From Vampirovibrio sp041737375 (GTDB lineage: Bacteria > Cyanobacteriota > Vampirovibrionia > Vampirovibrionales > Vampirovibrionaceae): 64,000 nt of DNA. Below, one piece after another: positions 25,255 to 33,410 of the stretch. The stretch is taken from contig NZ_JBGSRV010000012.1 in the NCBI RefSeq assembly GCF_041737375.1, positions 248,001 through 312,000 of the forward strand, read 5' to 3'. The first letter of the stretch is position 1. Every line of letters begins with the position of its first letter. The notes beneath the pieces are model-generated. The model searched no databases, was not told the origin of the DNA, and saw only the letters and a list, made by a program, of their open reading frames with translations. The position numbers and the translations under genes were made by a program.

Positions 25255-26382
25255 CTAGCGGTTGGGGAACCGGATGGCCACTCTGGGTAGCGCATCCCCA
25301 ATGGGAATGCTTGAGGCCACGGTGTCTACCGGCTCTCCGTGTACCAGAAAGTCATTCAGGCGGTAGGTTTTACCCTTAATGGTAATGTTTTCCATCGATT
25401 CACCAATGTTGACCCGCTGGCGGCGTGGCCCTTCGGTGACACTGGGCGGTAAGGCAAACTCCACCACGTAAAAATATTCACCGTGCAGCCGGTAGCCGCC
25501 GATATGGCACCACTTGGTTCCTTGGGGGGTGCCTTTAATCACCAGAGTGTCGGTATCAGAGCCACCGCTGATGGCCGTTTTGTAGATATTGAAAGCGGTG
25601 TAGCCTACGCCGGTTGCCGAAGGGCTGGCTTGATACAGTTCAATCAAATCTTCCCCGGAGCCGGTGCGGACGAACATGTTGATATTGTTGCCAGAGAGGT
25701 ACAGGTGATCGCTGCCGTTGTAGGTCATAATGGAGGCATCTTCGGTGTTGGCCAGCATGGCCACGTTATTGCCACGGGCCATACAAATGGAATAGCTGCG
25801 AACGTCCTGCAACCGTACCTGGCTGTCGCCGCCGATGGTTTGCACGTGGAAATCACTGGTGTTTTTCATTTTGGGGTCCGAAAAGTAATCGGCGCCCCTG
25901 CGTTGGGAAACATTGGTGCTGTAGGAAACGATGGGCAAGGTGTTTTTGCCGGATCGATCGTTAAAATTGGCGGAAGGGGTCATGTTGGCAGCTTGTTCTG
26001 GAAAATCGGCAAGCCGTTCACAGGAAACCATGTGCGCCGGGGTAGAGTTTTGCAGATAGCGAGGGTTGGCCCGCTCAAATTCGGAGCGCCCTAATATCCG
26101 GTTGGTGGAGGCTTCGCTGGCAGCGGCTCTATCGCTGGAACTGCCTATTGGCTGGCCGGAGGCCCCGTAATCCTTGGCGCAGCAAGATTCCTGACTGTCA
26201 TCCTCAAAATTCAGGCGTTCGTTGGGCAAGGTGGGGTTGATTTGGGTAAATTCGTCCCGGGGAAAGAAAAATCCGCTTTCTGCTTGCTGAGAGAACGCCG
26301 GGAGGCAGGTAGCGACCCATAAGCCCAATAGACCTAACAGGAAAGAATAAGATCCGAAAAAACAAGACTGCTTGCCGCGCAT
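25255..26382 (-). CDS. secreted beta-rich protein, unknown function
   Basis: 375 aa from ATG 26382, chosen because AGAGG (minus strand 26392-26396) lies 9 nt upstream; the TTG at 26406 is before the SD. A Sec signal peptide (basic start, 'FLLGLLGLWVATCLPAFS') is cleaved before QQAES. The mature protein is Ser/Asn/Gly-rich with repeated turn-strand units ('NNVAMLANTEDASIMTYNGSDHLYLSGNNINMFVRTGSGEDLIEL', 'GGSDTDTLVIKG'), suggesting a right-handed beta-solenoid and possible Ca2+ binding. Cys pairs suggest an oxidising location. Homology is not recognised; an adhesin or surface-layer role is a guess. Confidence 0.75.
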   Translation of the reverse strand: MRGKQSCFFGSYSFLLGLLGLWVATCLPAFSQQAESGFFFPRDEFTQINPTLPNERLNFEDDSQESCCAKDYGASGQPIGSSSDRAAASEASTNRILGRSEFERANPRYLQNSTPAHMVSCERLADFPEQAANMTPSANFNDRSGKNTLPIVSYSTNVSQRRGADYFSDPKMKNTSDFHVQTIGGDSQVRLQDVRSYSICMARGNNVAMLANTEDASIMTYNGSDHLYLSGNNINMFVRTGSGEDLIELYQASPSATGVGYTAFNIYKTAISGGSDTDTLVIKGTPQGTKWCHIGGYRLHGEYFYVVEFALPPSVTEGPRRQRVNIGESMENITIKGKTYRLNDFLVHGEPVDTVASSIPIGDALPRVAIRFPNR

Positions 26383-26506
26383 AAAAAAGCACCTCTTTGG
26401 GTTCAACCGGGAACGTCCAGGAAGACGTCATGTTGGTATAAAACTGATATACAAATAAAACCTTCCCAATGTTTAAAATTGCTCCCAACCGTTGAGCAGG
26501 AAGCCA

Positions 26507-26541
26507 TTTTTTTGACGGCCAGCCAAACCTAAAGTTTTGCA
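26507..26541 (+). repeat. short direct repeat, copy A
   Basis: 'TTTTTTTGACGGCCAGCCAAAC' followed by an 'aAGTTTT' segment, about 55-90 bp before the prepilin start. Matches copy B at 27213-27248. Confidence 0.7.
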
Positions 26542-26593
26542 GGATCTGGGCGATAATAATAGGAATAGGTTTTTTGACGAAGGAAGGGTTTAA

Positions 26594-27148
26594 TGTCCCC
26601 CCCCCCGAAACCCCATAAGGTTTTTTAAAGGCTTTACTTTGGTAGAGTTATTGATCGCTCTATCCATTTTAGGGGTAATTGTAACCTTTACCATTCCCAA
26701 AATTCTCTCCGTGCAACAGGATCAAACTTATAATGCTAAAGCAAAAGAAGTGGCCGCCATGGTTTCCGCAGCTTATCAGCAGCATCAGCTAGCTGGCGGG
26801 TTAACCACTGGCTCAACCATGATGAGCTTGAGCCAATATATCAATTACCTGAGTGTAGACACCACCAGCGCTGTAGATACCTATCAAACCAATACAACAC
26901 GTTCTTGTGGAGGCTGGACCTGCCTTCGCTTACATAACGGCGCCATCATGAGACATAATGGTGTCCCGTTTGGCTCAACAGCTGGCGGCGTTTGGTTTGA
27001 TGTGGACCCCGATGGTCAGGTCACAGATGGGACTACCAATGGGCCAGGTAAAGCCGTTCAATTTATCCTTTTTTACAATGGAAGATTGACCACTATTGGC
27101 GTTAGCATTGATAATCCGACCCTCGATCCGCCTTGGTTCAGCTGGTAG
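26594..27148 (+). CDS. prepilin-like protein with start codon out of frame by a C10 tract (possible phase variation)
   Basis: The downstream frame encodes a prepilin: the peptidase site G^FTLVELLIALSIL, Glu5, a Cys pair (SCGGWTC) and the signature 'DPDGQVTDGTTNGPGK', all shared with the paralogue at 8693. A good SD (AAGGAAGGG, 26581-26589) and ATG at 26594 are followed by T and ten C (26598-26607). With ten C, the ATG frame stops after 11 codons (TAA before AAGGC). With nine C it would read MSPPRNPIRFFK-GFTLVE, an excellent prepilin leader. No other in-frame ATG or GTG supplies the leader. So as sequenced the gene appears OFF; slipped-strand change would switch it ON. A sequencing error in the homopolymer is the main alternative. 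Confidence 0.8.
   Translation, partial: CPPPRNPIRFFKGFTLVELLIALSILGVIVTFTIPKILSVQQDQTYNAKAKEVAAMVSAAYQQHQLAGGLTTGSTMMSLSQYINYLSVDTTSAVDTYQTNTTRSCGGWTCLRLHNGAIMRHNGVPFGSTAGGVWFDVDPDGQVTDGTTNGPGKAVQFILFYNGRLTTIGVSIDNPTLDPPWFSW
26598..26607 (+). repeat. homopolymeric C10 tract at the fourth base after ATG
   Basis: Mononucleotide run of ten C, the kind used for slipped-strand phase switching in contingency loci. It lies directly after the start codon of the prepilin gene. Confidence 0.95.
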
Positions 27149-27212
27149 TTTAGCTTTTAACCAGAATTAGTCTTTCTTGCTTTTAGCAAGCTGGGTTTGG
27201 AGCCCTGTAACA

Positions 27213-27248
27213 GTTTTTTTGATGGCCAGCCAAACGCAAGTTTTCAAT
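27213..27248 (+). repeat. short direct repeat, copy B
   Basis: 'TTTTTTTGATGGCCAGCCAAAC' then 'gcAAGTTTT', before the ankyrin gene at 27300, matching copy A at 26507-26541 with few differences. The two copies stand upstream of adjacent plus-strand genes, so they may be a shared regulatory site. Confidence 0.7.
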
Positions 27249-27299
27249 CAACGTGCATGATTCAATATAGGGGATGAATTTTACCGAGGACTAGGATTG

Positions 27300-27887
27300 A
27301 TGTTGGACTGTATTCAACAAAGAATTACCACCCACAACTTGCACCGCTCCGTTAAAAAAGGAAACGCCTCTCATGTTTTGAAGCAATTGGAAGCAGGGGT
27401 TGATCCTGACTTGAAAAGCAAAAAAAGCGGTAAAGCGCTGCTGCATCAACTGGCTGATTGCCCGGTGAATGAGGAGGAGGCCTTTTATCAGGCCATGGAT
27501 AGCGATACGGTCAATTTTTTAATCAACGAGGCCATTGATCAGGGTGCTGATGTGAACTTGCCGGATAAAAGCGGAAACACCCCCTTGCATCGTGCCATCG
27601 CCCATCATTTGCCCAGCAGTCCTTATTCAACGGAGGCCACTGACTATTTGCGCCAGAAGCAACCCGTGTTATTTGAATGGGTTTGCCAGGATTTTGACCG
27701 TTTAATTGCGGCCAGAACGTTATTGGCCCGTGGTGCGGATGTCACCGCCAAAAACAATCAGGGCAAAATGCCGAGTGATTTATTAGGGCCCATTCAGTCA
27801 AACGATTTGCACCGAAAATTGCTGGCCCAGGAATTAAGATTTGCCCTGAAAAAGAAGCTGGGTGATTCAGGGTTGTCATTGATATGA
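27300..27887 (+). CDS. ankyrin-repeat protein
   Basis: 195 aa. At least two ankyrin units are readable: 'QGADVNLPDKSGNTPLHRAIAHHL' and 'LLARGADVTAKNNQGKMPSDLLG', with a degenerate one near 'LEAGVDPDLKSKKSGKALLHQLA'. No signal peptide. ATG 27300 has GAGGA (27286-27290) 9 nt upstream; the TTG directly before it (27297) is also in frame. Third ankyrin-type protein in the window but not a close relative of the 15.4-17.9 kb pair. Probably a protein-binding factor; partner unknown. Confidence 0.85.
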   Translation: MLDCIQQRITTHNLHRSVKKGNASHVLKQLEAGVDPDLKSKKSGKALLHQLADCPVNEEEAFYQAMDSDTVNFLINEAIDQGADVNLPDKSGNTPLHRAIAHHLPSSPYSTEATDYLRQKQPVLFEWVCQDFDRLIAARTLLARGADVTAKNNQGKMPSDLLGPIQSNDLHRKLLAQELRFALKKKLGDSGLSLI

Positions 27888-27897
27888 CTATAAATGA

Positions 27898-27930
27898 CAA
27901 CCGGGCGGAACGTTAAATTCCACCCGGTTG
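27898..27930. terminator. hairpin between convergent genes, possible terminator
   Basis: Stem CAACCGGG-C-GGAA / TTCC-A-CCCGGTTG with one internal mismatch and a 7-nt loop. No T run follows, so intrinsic termination would be weak. Confidence 0.5.
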
Positions 27931-27979
27931 CCGTTGGTCAGGTTTTAGAGTGCCTGAATATTAGGGTAATGCGTGGCGC

Positions 27980-28540
27980 TTAAACCACTTTGACCGATTC
28001 CGCGCCGCAGCGTTTGAAGACTTCTTTGACTTCGTTCACCATGTCCTTGGGGACATGGGCCACCAGCAAGGCGTTGCCCTGTTTTTTCAAAGATTCTTCA
28101 TAGAACTTGGCTTCGGTTTCTGGAATACCGGCCCCCACCAGAGCGCCCAGCAAGCCGCCGGTGGCCACCCCAATGGCCCCGCCTGTGATAGCGCCCACCA
28201 AAGGCCCTGCTACCAGCAAGCCGGAACCGGGAATGATAATACTGCCCACCAGGGTTAACCCCCCGATAATGGCCCCCAGAATGCCCCCGGCCAAGCCGCC
28301 TGTAGCGGTGCCTTCCGGCATTTTGTTGGTATGTTCAAACCCTTCGGTGCCCCGAATTTCATCCTGCCAGGTATCGCCATAGTAAGAGCGGGTTTCCTCG
28401 CTCATCAGCAAGCTGACATCGTTTCCCATCCCGAGGCGATCCAGGCTGTCCATGGCCTGATTCAGCTGGGTGGTGGCGTTAAAAATACCAGAGACGTGCT
28501 CAATTTTTTCACGATCGTAGTTGTAAGGACGGTTCATCAT
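27980..28540 (-). CDS. glycine-zipper stress protein (general stress protein 17M-like)
   Basis: 186 aa. The N-terminal ~55 residues ('SGIFNATTQLNQAMDSLDRLGMGNDVSLLMSEE') form the alpha/beta module of the general stress protein 17M family. A central glycine-zipper region (Gly/Ala/Ile/Leu-rich, about residues 78-132) may insert in or lie on a membrane as two helices. The C-terminus 'KKQGNALLVAHVPKDMVNEVKEVFKRCGAESVKVV' repeats the alpha/beta module type. AAGGAG is about 10 nt before ATG 28540; a second ATG is next to it. Probably stress-induced; biochemical role unknown. Confidence 0.82.
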   Translation of the reverse strand: MMNRPYNYDREKIEHVSGIFNATTQLNQAMDSLDRLGMGNDVSLLMSEETRSYYGDTWQDEIRGTEGFEHTNKMPEGTATGGLAGGILGAIIGGLTLVGSIIIPGSGLLVAGPLVGAITGGAIGVATGGLLGALVGAGIPETEAKFYEESLKKQGNALLVAHVPKDMVNEVKEVFKRCGAESVKVV

Positions 28541-28934
28541 AATAGTAGTGCTCCTTTGTTTATGAAATGTGTCATATGGGGTCTGTGTCGTTTCGGGGCA
28601 TACACCGCTGGTTGCGGCTAGAATGCTTTGAAACGCTGCTCCTTAGACGGGCTGACTCTAAAAACACTTCCTCTGGAAGGCTTCTAAAGTTGGATAACCG
28701 ATGTATCTGCCATAGCCCCAACAGTAAATAAAATCTGAGCCGTTCTCAATTAGCGGAAGGGCTAATGTCCTCATCTGAGGCTATTAACCGGGATGCGCTG
28801 GTGGAGTAATCTCCCGGTTATTAAATGGGGTGATTCAATGGGTTTGAAATCAGGCGCTGGGGCTGAGGGAGGAAAGCATTGGATCGGTGTTGCCATGATG
28901 TGGTGCAGGGCATGAGGATGATGGGAAGGGCTAC
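28541..28934. other. intergenic region with an inverted repeat, no gene seen
   Basis: About 390 bp. It contains the inverted repeat TAACCGGGA (28786-28794) / TCCCGGTTA (28812-28820), which could form a hairpin past the end of tatC. No ORF with coding character. Confidence 0.5.
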
Positions 28935-29750
28935 TTATCGGCCTACTAGTTTAATGGGAATGATGCTCAGGGCGTAGAGGGCGGTCATGGCAAAGCCCAC
29001 CAGAGAGAGGGAGAACGGGTCCTGAGTGGGGGTGACCACGGCGGCGGCGATAAAAATAATCACAATGGCCCAGCGCCACTCCTGAATCAGTTTTTGAGAG
29101 GTGACCAGTCCGGTAAATGAAAGCAGAAACAGCACCATGGGCAATTCAAACATCAGGCCGGTTACTAGCAATAGCCCGGAACAAAAGCCAATATAATTTT
29201 CAATGCTTAATTGGGTGCGGGCAACGCTTTGCCCGTAATCCACCAAAAAAACCAGAGCGGAAGGCACTACAAAAAAATAGGCGAACACCACCCCGGCTAA
29301 AAACAGCAGGGTGCCCCCAATCACGGAGCCAGTCACCATGTTTTTTTCCCGTGCCAGCAGGCCGGGCAGCACAAAGCGCAGCAGGTGGTAAAGAATCACC
29401 GGCAATGAAAAGGCCAGCCCAATGTAAAAAGCCACCCGCAGGCTGGCAATCAGCACTTCGCCGGGGGCCAGCTGCACAAATTGAATGCTACCGGGGGCCA
29501 TGGCTTGCAGTACCTGAATACAGGGCAAGGCGTAGGTAAAGCCCAGCGTCAGGCCCAGGGCCAGGGTTCCCACTGAAATTAAAATCCGGTTTCGCAGCTC
29601 CGTAATGTGATCCACCATGGGCATGGCCAGTGTCACAAAGTCGGGGGAGGCAGGGTCTTTGGGGTTGGCCTGCAATGAGGCGGAAATTTGAGTACCGGGA
29701 TCGGTGCCGGATTTTTCAAAATACTGGGGGCGATTGGCCGGATCATCCAT
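28935..29750 (-). CDS. tatC: Sec-independent protein translocase TatC
   Basis: 271 aa from ATG 29750; longer frames upstream lie inside the methyltransferase gene and are rejected. The stop of that gene and this ATG overlap as TGATG, so translation is coupled. TatC is the twin-arginine signal receptor: 'HITELRNR' near the first helix, 'PGLLAREK' and 'FELPMVLFLL' and six membrane helices are visible. An extra ~45-residue Asp/Pro-rich N-terminal tail precedes the first helix. The partner tatA lies 10.8 kb away at 40519. Last gene of the operon DUF4127-SpoU-tatC. Confidence 0.95.
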   Translation of the reverse strand: MDDPANRPQYFEKSGTDPGTQISASLQANPKDPASPDFVTLAMPMVDHITELRNRILISVGTLALGLTLGFTYALPCIQVLQAMAPGSIQFVQLAPGEVLIASLRVAFYIGLAFSLPVILYHLLRFVLPGLLAREKNMVTGSVIGGTLLFLAGVVFAYFFVVPSALVFLVDYGQSVARTQLSIENYIGFCSGLLLVTGLMFELPMVLFLLSFTGLVTSQKLIQEWRWAIVIIFIAAAVVTPTQDPFSLSLVGFAMTALYALSIIPIKLVGR

Positions 29751-30532
29751 CAGGAGCCAGCCCTTTGGGCCGCCGCTTCGGCCAGAATAATGGAGCCGGA
29801 AATGCCCACGTTCAACGATTCCACCTGAGCTTGCATGGGGATGGTGAGGGCGTGGGCCTGGGGGTGCTTTAACAGGTCGGCGGAAACGCCTCGCCCCTCG
29901 TTGCCCAGCACAATGGCGCATTGGCCTTTGTAATTGGCCTGCCGGTAGTTCAGGGCGTTGGGCTGGCCGGTGGTGGCGTAAATGGTGTATCCGTTGGCGC
30001 TAAGCTGGTTGTGCAAGCTCTCTCGGCTCAGGGTGATCAGCTTGAGGGCGAACACCATCCCGGCGGAGGCCCGAATCACCTTGGGGTTCCAGACTTCCAC
30101 GCTATCAGCGGTCAGGGCCACGGTATCCACCCCAAAGGCCATGGCGGAGCGAATCAGCGTTCCCAGATTGCCGGGGTCCTGAAGGTCATCCAGCACCAGC
30201 ACTAAATGGCCGCTGAGTTGGCTTTGAACCGGTGGGGCTTCAAATACGGCCAAGCAGGGCGGGGGGGAATGGGTGCTGGCCATTTTGGCCATGGCGGCAT
30301 CGTCCACAAGCAGGGCCTGCGGCTGCAAGTTGGCGTTGGGTAAGCTGTCGGTGAAGCTGTCTTCAAGCGTAAACCAGTGATGCAGCTTCAGCCCCGCTCG
30401 CCACGCCTCTTCAATGGGGTGGCGGCCTTCCACCAGTATCAATCCGCTTTGATCCCTAAATTTTTTCTGCTTCAGGGCGGCGGTGTCTTTCATCAGTTGC
30501 TGGTTGACGGGTTGCGGGTTGATGGGGGTCAT
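29750..30532 (-). CDS. SpoU/TrmH-family RNA 2'-O-ribose methyltransferase
   Basis: 260 aa. An N-terminal substrate-binding domain ('RDQSGLILVEGRHPIEEAWRAG') precedes the SPOUT knot with 'LDDLQDPGNLGTLIRSA', 'IVLGNEGRGVS' and 'IPMQAQVESLNVGISGSIILAE', the three motifs of SAM binding and dimerisation. It methylates a ribose in rRNA or tRNA; the exact site cannot be predicted. Starts 4 bp inside the DUF4127 gene (ATGA overlap). Confidence 0.92.
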   Translation of the reverse strand: MTPINPQPVNQQLMKDTAALKQKKFRDQSGLILVEGRHPIEEAWRAGLKLHHWFTLEDSFTDSLPNANLQPQALLVDDAAMAKMASTHSPPPCLAVFEAPPVQSQLSGHLVLVLDDLQDPGNLGTLIRSAMAFGVDTVALTADSVEVWNPKVIRASAGMVFALKLITLSRESLHNQLSANGYTIYATTGQPNALNYRQANYKGQCAIVLGNEGRGVSADLLKHPQAHALTIPMQAQVESLNVGISGSIILAEAAAQRAGS

Positions 30533-31983
30533 TTCAAGCCTACTTCAATCTCAAAGGTGCGTTGGCAGGGGTAGCGGCAATGCACGGACTGCTTCTCCAG
30601 CCCCAGCCGGTTTTTGAGCAAAAACAGCCCATCGGCCATCAGCACATTCAGCAACTGTTCATCGGGAAGGCCGTTTTTGGCCGCGCCGTTCATGGTTTGT
30701 CGCACCGTTTGCCGCACATCAGCTTGGTACAGCCAGTCATCGGCCAGCCGAATCAGCATGAGCTTGCAAAAGGCCTGGGCGTTAAAGCACTGTTGCCGCT
30801 CGGCCATCAGGCGAATTAAACCCATGGAAATACTGGTGCCAATGGCGTTTCCGGGGGTGTTCCAGGCGGCGTATCCGTATAAGCCGGTTAAATCATCAAA
30901 GCGGGATACCAGCTTTTCCATTAAGCGGGGATCCGCTCCGTTGGCATAGGCCACATCGGTAATGGCCAAAGGCTTGCCCAGCTTCAGGGCCTTGTCCATT
31001 ACCTTTAACACTTCCTCAAGCTGATCGGGGTTGACCCTGGCCTGCTCGTTGCCACAGTGATCGCCCTGGCGATCGTCGGGGGTATGCACCATCAGCCACA
31101 AGTCGGCCTCCGAGGATTTTTTAACCACCTGCGCCCCGCAGGCCCGGATGGCTTTTTCCACCACGGTTTCAATGGGCAGCCCGTCAAATTTGGCAATCAG
31201 TTTGCGCCCGGTATCTGAACTGTAAAAGGCGTAGACTTTAACCGGCTCTGGCTGTTGTAGCACCATCCAGCGGGCCAGCATGCAGGCGGCCACTTCATCG
31301 GCCCCGGTTTGAATATGGGCGTTTTCCAGCTTTTGCTTTTTAATTTGCCCGCTCAGGGTTTGGGCTTCCTGCACGTTCAGCCCATGCGGGCCGGTGTCAT
31401 CCTGACAGTAGGTGAGGTAATTGAGTTGCTGGACAGCCAGCAAGCTTAAGTAGTGGGTGTTGAGCGTAAAATTCTTTTCCCGGCGGGTCATAAAATCGCT
31501 TAACACCCAATCGGGAATGTCTTCGGCGGAAGCGTGGCCGTGTTCGTGCAATGCGGCGGAATACTGGTATAGTTTTTGGCCGTACTGGTTCCAGTATTCG
31601 GGCTCTTCTTCATCAAAATTATAGTTGGGAATGCGCAAAATGGAGGAAAACCCAAAGCAGGAAACCACCTTGATTTGCTTAAAAAACGCAGCCACTCGCT
31701 CTTGCAAGGTGTCTAGCGGTTCTTCATTCACCCGAGAGGAAATCAGCCCGCCGTAGGCAATGGTATCCAGAGCCACAATCAGCGGATCGTTTTCAAACAA
31801 ATGGTTTTTAATCCAGCGAGACAGGGTTTTAAAGTTAGCGGGCGCTTTGAGCTGCCCCAGCAGGTTGGGGGAAGGCATTCCCAGTTCTAGCCCGGCGATT
31901 TCAGCCAGTTGGCGGGGCATATCGTAACACACCGGGCGGCTGTCCAGGGGGATGAGATAAACACGTTTGTGAGAAAAAGGCAT
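30529..31983 (-). CDS. DUF4127 family protein
   Basis: 484 aa. The N-terminus 'VYLIPLDSRPVCYDMPRQLAEIAG' and 'PLIVALDTIAYGGLISSR' are the hallmark motifs of DUF4127, a family of mainly soluble proteins without a settled biochemical role. 'SSDTGRKL', 'VHTPDDRQGDHCGNEQ' and 'ITDVAYANGADPRLM' are further conserved blocks rich in Asp/His/Asn that look like an active site. No signal peptide. First gene of the operon with the SpoU methyltransferase and tatC. Confidence 0.88.
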   Translation of the reverse strand: MPFSHKRVYLIPLDSRPVCYDMPRQLAEIAGLELGMPSPNLLGQLKAPANFKTLSRWIKNHLFENDPLIVALDTIAYGGLISSRVNEEPLDTLQERVAAFFKQIKVVSCFGFSSILRIPNYNFDEEEPEYWNQYGQKLYQYSAALHEHGHASAEDIPDWVLSDFMTRREKNFTLNTHYLSLLAVQQLNYLTYCQDDTGPHGLNVQEAQTLSGQIKKQKLENAHIQTGADEVAACMLARWMVLQQPEPVKVYAFYSSDTGRKLIAKFDGLPIETVVEKAIRACGAQVVKKSSEADLWLMVHTPDDRQGDHCGNEQARVNPDQLEEVLKVMDKALKLGKPLAITDVAYANGADPRLMEKLVSRFDDLTGLYGYAAWNTPGNAIGTSISMGLIRLMAERQQCFNAQAFCKLMLIRLADDWLYQADVRQTVRQTMNGAAKNGLPDEQLLNVLMADGLFLLKNRLGLEKQSVHCRYPCQRTFEIEVGLK

Positions 31984-32111
31984 AGGGGGGATCCGTTGGG
32001 CCGCATCAAAACAGGAACCTCTCTATTCTAATACAGACGCTCCCTCTCGTCTCAGGGCGATTGCCCGCCTTGCCCGCTAAACGCCTCAGCTAGAGCCGTT
32101 GGCCTATGGGT

Positions 32112-32140
32112 TTGGGAAAGCGAGCCGTCAACGGTATAAT
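32112..32140 (+). promoter_or_regulatory. predicted promoter of the DoxX-like gene
   Basis: -35 TTGGGA at 32112-32117, exact 17-nt spacer, perfect -10 TATAAT at 32135-32140. Transcription from about 32147 excludes the frame's upstream TTG at 32099 as start. Confidence 0.75.
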
Positions 32141-32158
32141 AGACACATTGAGTTAATC

Positions 32159-33121
32159 ATGAGTTCCCTCCGCTTCCCCATGATTGCGATTTTTCAGGCA
32201 TTTTGGCGACGAATTTCCAGCGGCCCCCGAGAGCGGCAGGCCATGGCTTTGTTGCGAATTGCCACCGGCCTGTTTTTTTTGCTGGAGGGCCAGCACCGGC
32301 TAACCGATCCCGGATGGGAAGCCCAATGGTTGGGCCAGTTGAAGGCTTGGGCGGTTAGTAACCCCTTTCCGCTTTACAAAGCCTGGATGCTAAAAGGCAT
32401 GCTCCCTCACGCCCATCAGGTGGCCAACTGGGTAACGGATCTGAAGATTTTGGTGGGGGTGAGTTATGTCAGTGGCTTTCTGGTGCCTTTGGGGGCGGCA
32501 GTGGCCATTGTGTTGAGTGTCAATTTTTGGCTGGCCGCCCAGCATACCAGCCCGGAGATTCTGGGTTTGAGCCTGTTGCTAACCCTGATTTCTTTGGTGC
32601 TGTTCTGGGGCAAGGCGGGTCAGCAGTTCGGGCTGGATCAGCTGTTTTCGTTTGCCGGGTTCTCTAAGCCCTCTGGCTCGGGATCGGCTGCCCGACGTTC
32701 CCGGAAGACGTCCCCCGCCAGCAGTGGGGGAGCGGGGCGGACGCCATCGCCCAAAACGGGTAAGGTGAAAGCCACCATGTGGGGTGGCCCTAAAACTGTT
32801 AAAACCAAGCCCACCCGGCCTCGGCGTAAAACGGGGCCTTCACGGGTTTCTGATCAGGAAAACGTGAGAAAATTTGAGCGCCCCACCGAGCGCCCTGCCC
32901 CCAAGCCCCCTTCGGCCAACCTGCGCAAGCTGGAAAAAATACTGAAGCAGGAAACGGATAAACAAAAGCAATCGCCTTTGCCCGAAAAAACATCCCCCAA
33001 GCTGGAAAAAACCGCCCCACCCGCCCTTCCCCCCAAAGCGGAAGCAGCCCCGGAAGCGGCCCCCGAGAATTTAAAAGTCATCAAAATCTTCGACCACCGC
33101 ACCCCGGACGACGACGATTAA
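32159..33121 (+). CDS. DoxX-like membrane protein with long disordered tail
   Basis: 320 aa from ATG 32159 (the promoter rules out an earlier start). The first ~165 residues hold about four membrane helices ('ALLRIATGLFFLLEGQHRL', 'ILVGVSYVSGFLVPLGAAVAIVLSVNFWLAAQ', 'LGLSLLLTLISLVLFWGKAGQQFGLDQL'), resembling DoxX/TQO-small-subunit-like proteins. The last ~150 residues are a Pro/Lys/Ser-rich, strongly basic disordered tail with no homology. The function of such proteins is unclear; some bind quinone oxidases. Confidence 0.75.
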   Translation: MSSLRFPMIAIFQAFWRRISSGPRERQAMALLRIATGLFFLLEGQHRLTDPGWEAQWLGQLKAWAVSNPFPLYKAWMLKGMLPHAHQVANWVTDLKILVGVSYVSGFLVPLGAAVAIVLSVNFWLAAQHTSPEILGLSLLLTLISLVLFWGKAGQQFGLDQLFSFAGFSKPSGSGSAARRSRKTSPASSGGAGRTPSPKTGKVKATMWGGPKTVKTKPTRPRRKTGPSRVSDQENVRKFERPTERPAPKPPSANLRKLEKILKQETDKQKQSPLPEKTSPKLEKTAPPALPPKAEAAPEAAPENLKVIKIFDHRTPDDDD

Positions 33122-33145
33122 ACCCCTGTGATTGGCGCTGTTTCA

Positions 33146-33400
33146 CTTAATGGTTTCAGTACAATATGAAGCCGGTGAATACATGGCTAGAGTCGTCAAA
33201 AAAAACACAATTGATGGCTTTGGGAGCCAGTTAAAGCGCTCTGTAAATGGAGCTTGCCACTCGGTTAGTTCTACAGTATCTTCAACGCTATGTGGATGAA
33301 TTTGCGTTCCGATATAAGCATCGGAATTCCCAAGAGTGTCTTTTTTCGGTGCTGATTCCAGCGGCTGCGAAGCTCGTTGGATTAGTTGGTTACCATCACT
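33146..33400 (+). pseudogene. IS1595-family transposase remnant (C-terminal end)
   Basis: Two reading frames together give the end of an IS1595 (ISXO2-like) transposase. Frame one (33146-about 33265) reads '..YEAGEYMARVVKKNTIDGFGSQLKRSVNGACHSV', equivalent to the family's 'NT(I/V)EGFWSLLKRGIxGxYHHV'. After a frameshift near 33270, frame two reads 'YLQRYVDEFAFRYKHRN', the family's typical end. The N-terminal zinc finger, most of the DDE domain and the inverted repeats are missing. Confidence 0.8.
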
Positions 33401-33410
33401 TTCTGAAAGA

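Noticed and set aside
29751..29921. N-terminal extension of the tatC frame
   Set aside because: It is an Arg/His/Pro-rich antiphase reading of the SpoU methyltransferase gene; the real start is the ATG coupled to its stop at 29750.
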